Under the pieces are notes generated by a model. The model had not been told where the DNA came from, did not search any database, and saw nothing but the letters and a program-made list of their open reading frames with translations. Below, one piece after another: positions 9,515 through 16,976 of a stretch of DNA of 64,000 nucleotides. Position numbers and translations under genes: made by a program. Source of the DNA: Pseudomonas berkeleyensis. GTDB lineage: Bacteria > Pseudomonadota > Gammaproteobacteria > Pseudomonadales > Pseudomonadaceae. The DNA lies in assembly GCF_014109765.1 (NCBI RefSeq), contig NZ_CP059139.1:5415001-5479000 (forward strand), in the 5' to 3' direction. Within the stretch, counting starts at the first letter, position 1, and each line of letters begins with the position of its first letter.

Positions 9515-10489
9515 GTGCGTAAAACCCTGTTGCGCATGACATTGCGCCAGTTGCAGGTGTTCCGCGCAGTGTGCGAACACGGCTCCTACAGCCGTGCCGC
9601 AGACGAGATGGCACTGACCCAACCGGCCGTGAGCCTGCAGATTCGCCAGTTGGAGGAGCTGGTCGGTCAGCCGCTGTTCGAATACGTCGGCAAGAAGCTC
9701 TACCTGACCGAAGCGGCCGAGGCTCTACGCCGCGCCAGCAGCGACATCTTCGGTCGGCTGGAGAGCCTGGACATGCAGCTTTCGGACTTGCAGGGGTCAT
9801 TGCAGGGTCAGCTCAACTTGTGCGTCGAATCCAGCGCCAAGTACTTCATTCCCCACCTGTTCGCCGAATTTCGCCAGCATTACCCGGAGGTCAGCCTGAA
9901 CCTCACGGTGGTCAATCACAGCCTGGTCGTGCGCCGCCTGACCCTGAGCCGCGACGACCTGATGATCATGAGCCAGGTGCCACAGGACATGGCGCTGGAC
10001 TTCCTGCCCTTTCTCAACAACCCGATCGTCGCCGTCGCCCCTTCGGATCACCCATTGTGCGCGGAGGAAAGCCTGCAACTGCAGGATCTCACCAGCTACC
10101 CGCTGCTGATTCGCGAAACCGGCTCGGGCACACGCCGCGCCTGCGAGGAGTATTGCCACCAGAAGCGCACGCACTTTCCACTGGTACTGGAAATCGGCTC
10201 GCTGGAGTCGCAGCGCGAGGCAGTACTGGCCGGGCTCGGCCTGGCCCTGCTGCCGCGCCATGCCGTACGTCTGGAATTGCAGCACGGCCTGCTGCGCGAG
10301 CTGCCAGTGGCCGAACTGCCGCTGCAGCGCAGCTGGTGCGTGGTGAACATCCGTGGCCGGCGGCTATCGCCAGTGGCGCAGGCGTTCGTCGATTTCATTC
10401 GCAGCGAGCGCGCAGCGATCGCCAAGCTGGAGGAACGCTTCCAGAACAGCGGCACAGGATCGGGCAAGAATCTCGCAGGATCGGCCTAA
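9515..10489 (+). CDS. LysR-family regulator, divergent from pyruvate carboxylase genes
   Basis: The 324-aa protein has the N-terminal LysR winged helix-turn-helix (LRQLQVFRAVCEHGSYSRAADEMALTQPAVSLQIRQLEELVGQPLF as a whole region, residues about 9-55) and a substrate-binding effector domain. It corresponds in place to PA5437 of P. aeruginosa, next to the same carboxylase pair. GTG 9515 is preferred over ATG 9536 because AAGGGGA at 9501-9507 is well spaced for it. It probably controls the carboxylase genes; its effector is unknown. Confidence 0.88.
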   Translation: MRKTLLRMTLRQLQVFRAVCEHGSYSRAADEMALTQPAVSLQIRQLEELVGQPLFEYVGKKLYLTEAAEALRRASSDIFGRLESLDMQLSDLQGSLQGQLNLCVESSAKYFIPHLFAEFRQHYPEVSLNLTVVNHSLVVRRLTLSRDDLMIMSQVPQDMALDFLPFLNNPIVAVAPSDHPLCAEESLQLQDLTSYPLLIRETGSGTRRACEEYCHQKRTHFPLVLEIGSLESQREAVLAGLGLALLPRHAVRLELQHGLLRELPVAELPLQRSWCVVNIRGRRLSPVAQAFVDFIRSERAAIAKLEERFQNSGTGSGKNLAGSA

Positions 10490-10560
10490 CCCTTCTTAAC
10501 TGACATGCGGGACATTGCCACCCTGGGATCACTCCAACGAAACCTGCCTGGGAGAAGCCT

Positions 10561-11778
10561 ATGCTGTCGGGAACCAGCGCCCTGCTCAGCGCCGTCACCG
10601 CGCTCGAACGCGAGAGCGGCCAGGCCGTGCTCGCCACGGTGGTAAAGGTCGAAGGCTCGGCCTATCGGCGTCCCGGCGCGCGCATGCTGATCCCGCTCTA
10701 TGGCGGCACGGTGGGTACCATCAGCGGCGGCTGCCTGGAGTCCGAGGTGGCGAAGAAGGCCTGGTGGCTGACCGATGGCGGTGAAGCGGTAATCCGCCGC
10801 TACAGCACCGCGACCCAGGACGACGATGACGATCAGGATGCCGCACTGACCTTCGGCCTCGGCTGCAATGGCACCGTGCACGTACTGCTCGAGCGTCACA
10901 GCCCCGAGAAACCGCTACCGATACTCGACCTGCTGCGCCAGGTGCGCGAGAGCGGCCAGGCCGGCGCCGTGGCCACGGTGATAGCCAGCTATCGCAATGC
11001 CCGCGTACGGGTGGGCGATCGCTTGTCGCTGCACCCGTCGCTGGCCGACAGCAGCCGCCTGATCGACCCCGCACTCGATGCACAGATACGCACCGACCTG
11101 GCCGAGACCTTGGCGCAGACCCGCTCCTCGCTACACACCTACCGCGACGAAAGGGGCGAGATAGAAGTGTTCTGCGAATACCTGGCACCGCAGCGGCGCC
11201 TGGTGATCTTCGGCGCCGGTCACGACGCCCAGCCGTTGAGTCATATGGCCAAGCTGCTGGACTGGCATGTGACGGTGGTGGACGGTCGCGCTCATTTCGC
11301 CCGCGCCGAGCGCTTTCCGGATGCCGACCTGGTGCTGCAGGCCGATGCACGTCCGCCATACGAACTAGGTCATCTCACCGACGGCGCTATGGTGGCGATC
11401 ATGAGCCATAGCTACAGCCAGGATCGCCACTGGCTGGGCGGCGTGCTGCAGGGCAATCCCGCCTACATCGGCCAGTTGGGGCCACGCGATCGCACCGAAC
11501 GTCTGCTTGCCGAGATACGCCAGCAGACCACACAACTGCCAGCACTGGAGCGCCTGCACTACCCCATCGGCCTGGATATCGGCGGTGACACGCCGGAAAG
11601 CGTGGCCACAGCGATTCTTGCGGAAATGACGGCAGCACTGAATCAACGTAATGGCGGCATGCTCAAGCATCGCCAGGCCGCGATCCATGCGCCGACCCCG
11701 TTGGACTGCAGCAATATCGAGCCGGCGACCAGGCTAAGTGCGTCCAGCCCCCCGGACTGCATCGAGGCCACAGGCTAG
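10561..11778 (+). CDS. XdhC/CoxI-family molybdenum enzyme maturation protein
   Basis: The 405-aa protein has an N-terminal XdhC_CoxI domain (TVVKVEGSAYRRPGARMLI and ISGGCLESEV, residues about 20-65) and a C-terminal Rossmann-like XdhC_C domain starting at VIFGAGHDAQPL. Proteins of this family bind molybdenum cofactor and help sulfurate and insert it into xanthine oxidase-type hydroxylases. GGGAGAAG precedes the ATG. It converges on the molybdenum hydroxylase genes at 12086-15017, which are its likely client, although it is on the opposite strand and separated by palindromic repeats. An odd feature is an acidic run of aspartates (DDDDDQD) near residue 85. Confidence 0.88.
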   Translation: MLSGTSALLSAVTALERESGQAVLATVVKVEGSAYRRPGARMLIPLYGGTVGTISGGCLESEVAKKAWWLTDGGEAVIRRYSTATQDDDDDQDAALTFGLGCNGTVHVLLERHSPEKPLPILDLLRQVRESGQAGAVATVIASYRNARVRVGDRLSLHPSLADSSRLIDPALDAQIRTDLAETLAQTRSSLHTYRDERGEIEVFCEYLAPQRRLVIFGAGHDAQPLSHMAKLLDWHVTVVDGRAHFARAERFPDADLVLQADARPPYELGHLTDGAMVAIMSHSYSQDRHWLGGVLQGNPAYIGQLGPRDRTERLLAEIRQQTTQLPALERLHYPIGLDIGGDTPESVATAILAEMTAALNQRNGGMLKHRQAAIHAPTPLDCSNIEPATRLSASSPPDCIEATG

Positions 11779-11832
11779 TAGGGTGGGCTTCAGCCCACCA
11801 CGGCTGGTCTGGTGGGCTAAAGCCCACCCTAC
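11778..11832. repeat. Palindromic intergenic repeat, GTAGGGTGGGCT type
   Basis: GTAGGGTGGGCT at 11778 is repeated in inverse complement as AGCCCACCCTAC ending at 11832, with further inner pairing (TTCAGCCCACCA with TGGTGGGCTAAA). It begins in the stop codon of the XdhC gene. Such REP-like palindromes are common in Pseudomonas intergenic DNA. Confidence 0.7.
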
Positions 11833-11869
11833 CTGCTGGATTACATCGGGGATACTGCTCGCCACCTTC

Positions 11870-11927
11870 GTAGGAGCGGCTTCAGCCGCGATCCATCGCC
11901 AAAGCTCGCCGCTGAAGCGGCTCCTAC
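11870..11927. repeat. Palindromic repeat, GTAGGAGCGGCTTCAGC type
   Basis: GTAGGAGCGGCTTCAGC pairs with GCTGAAGCGGCTCCTAC at the other end. This is the common Pseudomonas REP-like motif of the GGAGCGGCTTNAGCCGCGA form, here as an inverted pair around a short spacer. Confidence 0.75.
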
Positions 11928-11964
11928 ATAAGAGCGCCATCTGGAAAACGGCTGATCTACCCCT

Positions 11965-12023
11965 ATGGGAGGGGCTTTAGCAGCGACGCCGTTGCAGCAA
12001 TCTCGCCGCTAAAGCGCTTCCCA
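11965..12023. repeat. Degenerate palindromic repeat, TGGGAGGGGCTTTAGC type
   Basis: TGGGAGGGGCTTTAGC faces GCTAAAGCGCTTCCCA at the far end, a diverged inverted pair of the same class as the repeat just before it. It completes a cluster of three palindromes in the gap between two convergent genes. Confidence 0.65.
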
Positions 12024-12033
12024 CAGCCCCCCA

Positions 12034-12073
12034 CAAACAAAGCGCCCGGGCAGTTGCCCGGGCGCTTTGTTTG
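12034..12073. terminator. Strong bidirectional terminator
   Basis: CAAACAAAGCGCCCGGGCA faces its exact inverse complement with only GT between them, giving a 19-bp stem whose GC core is flanked by CTTTGTTTG on each strand. It lies 12 bp beyond the stop of the molybdenum hydroxylase large subunit and would also stop transcripts from the XdhC gene. Confidence 0.85.
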
Positions 12074-12085
12074 CTGCAGCCAGCC

Positions 12086-14329
12086 TCAGGCCTTGATCTG
12101 CGCCGGGAACGGCAGCTTGCGCAGACGCACCCCGGTCGCCGCGAACAGGGCATTGGCCAGAGCCGGAGCCAGCGGCGGCACACCCGGTTCGCCGACGCCG
12201 CTCGGGTTCGCGGCAGAAGGCACGATGTGCACTTCGACCTTGGGCATCTCGTTCATCCGCAGCACCTGGAAGTCGTGGAAGTTCGATTGCTCGACACGCC
12301 CCTCCTTCAAGGTGATTGCGCTATGCCGCGCCATCGCAAGGGCGAAGCCGATCCCACCTTCCATCTGCGCCTTGATCACGTCCGGGTTGATGGCGATGCC
12401 ACAATCCACGGCGCACACCACGCGATCCAGGCGATAACTGCCATCGGCCTTCACTGTGACCTCGGCAACCTGCGCCACGAACGAGCCGAACGACTCGTGT
12501 ACGGCGATACCACGGCCCCGTTTCTCGCCATCCGCACCGGCGGCCAGCGGTTTGTCCCAGCCGGCCTGCTCGGCAGCCAGCTTGAGCGCACCACGGTGGC
12601 GCGGATGCTTCTCCAGCAGCGCATCACGGAAGGCATAAGGGTCTTTGCCGGCGGCAACGGCGGCTTCGTCGATCATGGTCTCGGCGACGTAACCGGTATG
12701 GGTGTGACCCACCGAACGCCACCACAGCACCGGCACCTTGATATTGGTCGGCGTGCTCAACTCCACCTGCAGGTTGGGCACCGCGTAGGACAGGTTGGAG
12801 ACACCCTCGACCGAGGTATGGTCGATACCGTCGTGCACCAGCGCGGCCTCCAGCGAAGTGCCGGCGATGATCGACTGGCCGACCAGGCGGTTATGCCAGG
12901 CCTGCAGATTGCCCGCCTCGTCCAGCCCGATGCGCACACGGTGCAGATACAACGGTCGATAGGAACCGGCACGGGTATCGTCTTCGCGCGTCCAGACCAG
13001 TTTGACCGGCGCATCGACGCCCTTGCCACGCGCGGCCTTGGTGATCGCCACCGCCTCGAGCAGGTAATCCGACACCGAGCTGGCGCGGCGACCGAAGCTG
13101 CCGCCGGCGTAGAGCTGATTCAGCGTGATCTTCTCCGGCGGCAGCCCCAGGTATGCACCGATGAGGTTCTGATCCACGGTCTGGAATTGCTCGCCATTCC
13201 AGATTTCGCAGCGGTCATCCGATAGTTTCACCAGGCAGTTCATCGGCTCCATCGCCGCATGCGCCAGGTAGGGGAATTCGTAATCGGCCTCGACCACCTT
13301 CGCCGCCTTGGCCAACGCGGCTTCGGCGTCACCATTGCGCGTCGCCGGCAAGCCCGGCTTGCCGGCATTCTCGCGGTACTGGGCAAGGATTTCCTCGCTG
13401 CCGAGGGTGAATGCCTGGCTTTCGTCCCAGTCGATCACCAGCGCATCACGGCCCTGACGCGCGGCCCAGGTGTTCTTCGCCAGTACGGCAACGCCGGTGC
13501 GGCCATGGGGCAGATCACGCAACTCCACCACGTCGACCACATCGCGCACGGCCTTGGCCTTGCTGCTATCGACCGAGCGCGGCACGCCGCCAAAACGTGG
13601 TGGATAGGCAACCATCGCCACCAGCATGCCCGGCAGTTTGAAGTCCTGAGTGAAGACGGCACTGCCATCGGTCTTGCCATGGCTGTCCTTACGGCGCAGG
13701 TCGAGCTTGCCGATCAGCTTGAAGTCCTGCGGATCCTTCAGCTGCACCTGCTGCGGCACCGGCAATTGTGCAGCCGCCTCCACCAGTTCGCCGAAGCCCG
13801 CCTGACGTCCCGAACCGGCATGGCTGACCACACCCTGACTGACGCGGATCTCACTGGCCGGCACGCCCCAGCGCTGCGCCGCAGCAGCGACCAGCATGGC
13901 CTTTGCAGTAGCGCCAGCGTTGCGCATCTGCTCCCAGGAGTTGGCCATCGCGGTACTGCCGCCGGTGCCCTGCATCGGGCCGAAGGCCGTGTTGTTGTAA
14001 AGCTTGGCGTCGGCTGGCGCACCTTCCACCCGCACCTTGCTCCAATCGGCGTCCAACTCTTCGGCCAGCAGCGTGGCCAGCCCGGTGTAACTGCCCTGGC
14101 CCATTTCCAGATGCTTGGCCAACACGGTCACCATGCCGTCGCTATCGATGCGCACGAAGGCGTTGGGGCCGAATGGCTGGCTGGCGGTCGCCGCTAGCGC
14201 CTCGCCACCGCGCATCAACGGCGCCAGGAAAAAGCCCAGCGCCAGACCGCCAGCACCCTTGAGCAGGCTGCGCCGGCTGACGTTGAGAATGCCGCGAGCG
14301 GCGCTGTCGGGGGTTTCGATCTTGCCCAT
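12086..14329 (-). CDS. Molybdopterin-dependent hydroxylase large subunit (IorB-like), Tat-exported
   Basis: The 747-aa protein belongs to the xanthine oxidase/aldehyde oxidase group, closest in layout to isoquinoline 1-oxidoreductase beta subunits. A twin-arginine signal (SRRSLLKGAGGLALGFFLAP, residues about 19-38) suggests export folded with cofactor to the periplasm. Blocks for the molybdenum domain are visible: GQGSYTGLATLLAEELDADW near residue 78, GGSFGRRASSVSDYLLEA near 410, and GVGEPGVPPLAPALANALF near the end with the conserved catalytic glutamate in GVGEPG. It partners the 2Fe-2S subunit encoded upstream; no separate FAD subunit is seen, so electrons probably pass to a membrane cytochrome or another acceptor. 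Substrate is unknown. Confidence 0.9.
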   Translation of the reverse strand: MGKIETPDSAARGILNVSRRSLLKGAGGLALGFFLAPLMRGGEALAATASQPFGPNAFVRIDSDGMVTVLAKHLEMGQGSYTGLATLLAEELDADWSKVRVEGAPADAKLYNNTAFGPMQGTGGSTAMANSWEQMRNAGATAKAMLVAAAAQRWGVPASEIRVSQGVVSHAGSGRQAGFGELVEAAAQLPVPQQVQLKDPQDFKLIGKLDLRRKDSHGKTDGSAVFTQDFKLPGMLVAMVAYPPRFGGVPRSVDSSKAKAVRDVVDVVELRDLPHGRTGVAVLAKNTWAARQGRDALVIDWDESQAFTLGSEEILAQYRENAGKPGLPATRNGDAEAALAKAAKVVEADYEFPYLAHAAMEPMNCLVKLSDDRCEIWNGEQFQTVDQNLIGAYLGLPPEKITLNQLYAGGSFGRRASSVSDYLLEAVAITKAARGKGVDAPVKLVWTREDDTRAGSYRPLYLHRVRIGLDEAGNLQAWHNRLVGQSIIAGTSLEAALVHDGIDHTSVEGVSNLSYAVPNLQVELSTPTNIKVPVLWWRSVGHTHTGYVAETMIDEAAVAAGKDPYAFRDALLEKHPRHRGALKLAAEQAGWDKPLAAGADGEKRGRGIAVHESFGSFVAQVAEVTVKADGSYRLDRVVCAVDCGIAINPDVIKAQMEGGIGFALAMARHSAITLKEGRVEQSNFHDFQVLRMNEMPKVEVHIVPSAANPSGVGEPGVPPLAPALANALFAATGVRLRKLPFPAQIKA

Positions 14330-14345
14330 GATTTAGTTCTCCGAG

Positions 14346-14560
14346 GAAAACCTGCTCCAAGGTCTCGCGAGCTAGAGGCGTGCAAGGCGAAAATCGGTGA
14401 GGAACGGACTGGGCTCGCATTCGAGTTTACGAGCTGTAAATGAGCATTACTCACTTCGTTCGCCCTTCGGATCGCGCTAAAGCGCGTTAGCCGCAAGCGG
14501 CTTTCCGAACCGATTTTTAACGCAGCACGACCGACGCGCAGCAGACCTTGGACAGGTTTC
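14346..14560. mobile_element. MITE-like element between the two hydroxylase subunit genes
   Basis: GAAAACCTGCTCCAAGGTCT at 14346-14365 is matched in inverse complement by AGACCTTGGACAGGTTTC at 14543-14560, differing by two single-base gaps. The similarity between the ends continues inward (both read ...AAAATCGGT..GGAA on their own strand), so the 215-bp unit is a long imperfect palindrome. It has no coding frame. The right end runs into the stop codon of the 2Fe-2S subunit and the left end stops just before the ribosome site of the large subunit. Terminal repeats, size and place fit a miniature inverted-repeat element, or a large REP-type unit. Confidence 0.6.
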
Positions 14561-15017
14561 AGGCCAGTTGCCCAGCAGCTTCGTGAATGGCGGCACGAAT
14601 CCGCACATAGGTGGCACAGCGGCAGATGTTGCCGCTCATGGCCGCGTCGATATCGGCATCGGTTGGCGCCTTGTTGCTGCTCAGCAGAGCCGTCGCCGCC
14701 ATGATCTGACCGGACTGGCAGTAGCCACACTGCACCACGTCGAGCTGGCGCCAGGCCTCCTGCACCACCTTGCCCACGGCGTCGTCGCCAACGGCCTCGA
14801 TAGTGGTGATGCGCTTGCCTGCCACTGCCGACACCGGCGTCACGCAGGAGCGGGTCGGCTGTCCCTCGACATTGACCGTACAGGCGCCGCACAGCGCCAT
14901 GCCACAGCCGTACTTGGTACCGGTGAGATTGGCAACGTCGCGCAAAGCCCAGAGCAGCGGCATGTCGCCGGCCACATCCAGCTCATGGTCGGTGCCATTG
15001 AGATTCAGGGTAATCAT
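14559..15017 (-). CDS. Molybdenum hydroxylase 2Fe-2S subunit (IorA-like)
   Basis: The 152-aa subunit holds two 2Fe-2S clusters. The plant ferredoxin-like N-terminal part has GCGMALCGACTV (about residues 39-50) plus a later RSC, and the helical C-terminal part has QCGYCQSGQ (about 97-105) and ICRCATY. Together they relay electrons from the molybdenum centre. It has no signal peptide of its own and probably rides out with the Tat-tagged large subunit. It is first in the unit; the large subunit follows after a 229-bp gap filled by the MITE-like element, an unusual separation for this gene pair. Confidence 0.92.
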   Translation of the reverse strand: MITLNLNGTDHELDVAGDMPLLWALRDVANLTGTKYGCGMALCGACTVNVEGQPTRSCVTPVSAVAGKRITTIEAVGDDAVGKVVQEAWRQLDVVQCGYCQSGQIMAATALLSSNKAPTDADIDAAMSGNICRCATYVRIRAAIHEAAGQLA

Positions 15018-15228
15018 GATCTGCCCACCTTATCTTGATGGTGTCTGATGGTTCCGGCATGGCCTGCCGGCGCTCACGGTCAACCCCGCACTCAGGGGCC
15101 AGACACTAACTGTAGTGGGCACGAAAGAGGCTGTCGCGGTGAGCCGGACAGATCAGCAGAAGCGGGCAATAAGTTCGTAGAATCGGGCAAGCGCACCGCC
15201 CCGCCAGTCGCGGAGCGGTGCTCGCCAA

Positions 15229-15441
15229 TCAGGCAGCGTTGCGCTGCACTCGGTCGACAGCCTGCATCCGACCGGCAGAAATCAGCTCGGGATAGTCGGC
15301 CAGCTCACGCTGCAACTGGCATTGTTCGGCGTAGTCCTCAATGGCCCGTCGGTAGGCCATGCGCCGTTGATCCTGCAGTTTGCGGCGGGTCTTGGCATCA
15401 GACTGATCGTGCAATTGCGCGTCATCGAAGATACGAGGCAT
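15229..15441 (-). CDS. Small PA3496-like protein
   Basis: A 70-aa, highly charged, mostly helical protein (KTRRKLQDQRRMAYRRAIED is its core). It resembles small Pseudomonas proteins labelled PA3496-family putative envelope integrity protein; this recall is not certain. The ATG at 15441 is preceded by GGGAGAACC at good spacing, so the longer frame to 15480 is not needed. No signal peptide or membrane segment is seen. It is read leftwards, alone, between the hydroxylase unit and a small lipoprotein. Confidence 0.55.
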   Translation of the reverse strand: MPRIFDDAQLHDQSDAKTRRKLQDQRRMAYRRAIEDYAEQCQLQRELADYPELISAGRMQAVDRVQRNAA

Positions 15442-15511
15442 CTCGGTTCTCCCGGAACGAAAGGCTGGAGTCCCCAGCATCGCTCAGGCAGATGACGCTT
15501 TGGCGGCAGCG

Positions 15512-15829
15512 CTATGAAGCCTCGGTGACACCTGGCACCGCACTGGTTTCAGGCTTTTTCTCCGAGTCGTCGCGATGATTGAGCAGGCGTACCGTATCGA
15601 CCGGTAGCAGCAGCGTATCCAGTGCCACATCGACGGGTAGGGAAATTATCAGTGCGGGGCACGCCAGGAACATCCAGCACCAGAGATCACCGAAGGCCTC
15701 CATCGTGGCATTCGTCGCCGGGTACAGCTCAACTTGCTTGTCCGACCCTACGCGAGAGAAAAAACTGCTGCACCCAGTCACGAGAACGATCCACGCAATC
15801 AGCGCGGCCCGTCCGACAAAACGCTTCAT
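15512..15829 (-). CDS. YceK/YidQ-family lipoprotein
   Basis: The 105-aa product has a lipoprotein signal with a VTGC lipobox (Cys about residue 20) and the family's compact core, with GDLWCWMFLACPALIISLPVDVALDTLLLPVDTV, of which the PVDVALDTLLLPVDT portion is characteristic of YceK/YidQ proteins. It would be anchored in the outer membrane; function is unknown. It lies 19 bp downstream of hexR on the same strand and may be co-transcribed with it. Confidence 0.8.
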   Translation of the reverse strand: MKRFVGRAALIAWIVLVTGCSSFFSRVGSDKQVELYPATNATMEAFGDLWCWMFLACPALIISLPVDVALDTLLLPVDTVRLLNHRDDSEKKPETSAVPGVTEAS

Positions 15830-15848
15830 CCCTGAAGACTCCTTGTTT

Positions 15849-16715
15849 TTAATCCTCGCTGTTACGCAGCGACTTCGGCGACAGGCGCAAACTACGCAGG
15901 CTGCGCTTGACGCTCTTGAGGTGATTGACCAAGGTCGGACCGCGCGCCATGGCGACTCCCATGGCCAGCACGTCGATCACGACCAGGTGGGCGATACGCG
16001 AGGTCAACGGGGTATAGATCTCGGTATCTTCCTGCACGTCGATGGCCAGGTTGACGGTGGCCAGATCGGCCAATGGCGTCTGGCTCGGGCACAGGGTGAT
16101 CAGGCTGGCGCCGGCCTCACGCACCAAGTTGGCGCTGATCAGCAGATCCTTGGAGCGCCCGGACTGGGAGATGCAGATGGCCACATCCCCCGGCTTCAGG
16201 GTCACGGCACTCATCGCCTGCATGTGCGGGTCGGAATACGCCGCCGCATTGAGCAACAGGCGGAAGAACTTGTGCTGAGCATCGGCCGCCACCGCACCGG
16301 AGGCGCCAAAACCGTAGAACTCAACGCGCTGCGCCTGCGCACAGGCAGCGATGGCACGTTGCAGTGCTTCGGGGTCAAGCTTCTCGCGCACCTCCATCAG
16401 GGTGTGCAGCGTGGTGTCGAAGATCTTCAGGCTGAAGTCGGCGACCGAGTCGTCCTCATGGATGGCGAACTGGCCGAAGCTGGCGCCAGCGGCCAGGCTC
16501 TGCGCCAGTTTCAGCTTGAGATCCTGAAAACCGGTGCAGCCGATGGCACGACAGAAGCGCACGATGGTCGGCTCGCTAATACCAACGCTATGCGCCAGCT
16601 CAGCCATGGAGCTGTGCATGACCGATGCAGGGTCGAGCAGGACGTGATCGGCCACCTTGAGTTCCGATTTGCGCAGCAGGTGGCGCGACTGGGCGATGTG
16701 TTGCAACAGATTCAC
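15849..16715 (-). CDS. hexR: HexR, RpiR-family repressor of glucose metabolism
   Basis: The 288-aa regulator has an N-terminal RpiR helix-turn-helix (SVGISEPTIVRFCRAIGC, about residues 42-59) and a C-terminal SIS sugar-phosphate domain (ISQSGRSKDLLISANLVREA). In Pseudomonas, HexR represses zwf and related Entner-Doudoroff genes and is released by 2-keto-3-deoxy-6-phosphogluconate. Here it is divergent from zwf with a perfect HexR operator between the two, so the classic circuit is preserved. Confidence 0.92.
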   Translation of the reverse strand: MNLLQHIAQSRHLLRKSELKVADHVLLDPASVMHSSMAELAHSVGISEPTIVRFCRAIGCTGFQDLKLKLAQSLAAGASFGQFAIHEDDSVADFSLKIFDTTLHTLMEVREKLDPEALQRAIAACAQAQRVEFYGFGASGAVAADAQHKFFRLLLNAAAYSDPHMQAMSAVTLKPGDVAICISQSGRSKDLLISANLVREAGASLITLCPSQTPLADLATVNLAIDVQEDTEIYTPLTSRIAHLVVIDVLAMGVAMARGPTLVNHLKSVKRSLRSLRLSPKSLRNSED

Positions 16716-16806
16716 TTAGATTGGCTCTATGCAGAAAAGGGTCTACCGCGGGCACTCGACTGACCATAGCTCGGTTATGATCAGCAGTCGGCAGTTGTAG
16801 TGACCT

Positions 16807-16821
16807 TGTAGTTATACTACA
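16807..16821. promoter_or_regulatory. HexR operator
   Basis: TGTAGTTATACTACA is a perfect palindrome fitting the described gammaproteobacterial HexR consensus TGTARTWWWAYTACA at every position. A further half site, TTGTAGT, lies just upstream near 16795. It is in the hexR-zwf divergent spacer. Its last base is the A of the ATG at 16821, so that ATG is unlikely to start zwf. Confidence 0.85.
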
Positions 16822-16976
16822 TGGCTTGCATTCACGCACAGCCAACAGGCAGTTTAAAACCGATACGCGGTGGAAAAGACGCCCTGAAGCACCCAGCCAA
16901 GCGCAGCAGATGGATACTGCCGGGCCGTTTCCCCATGATTGCAGCCCGCCTGCAAAAACGAGTCGGAGTGTTTCCC

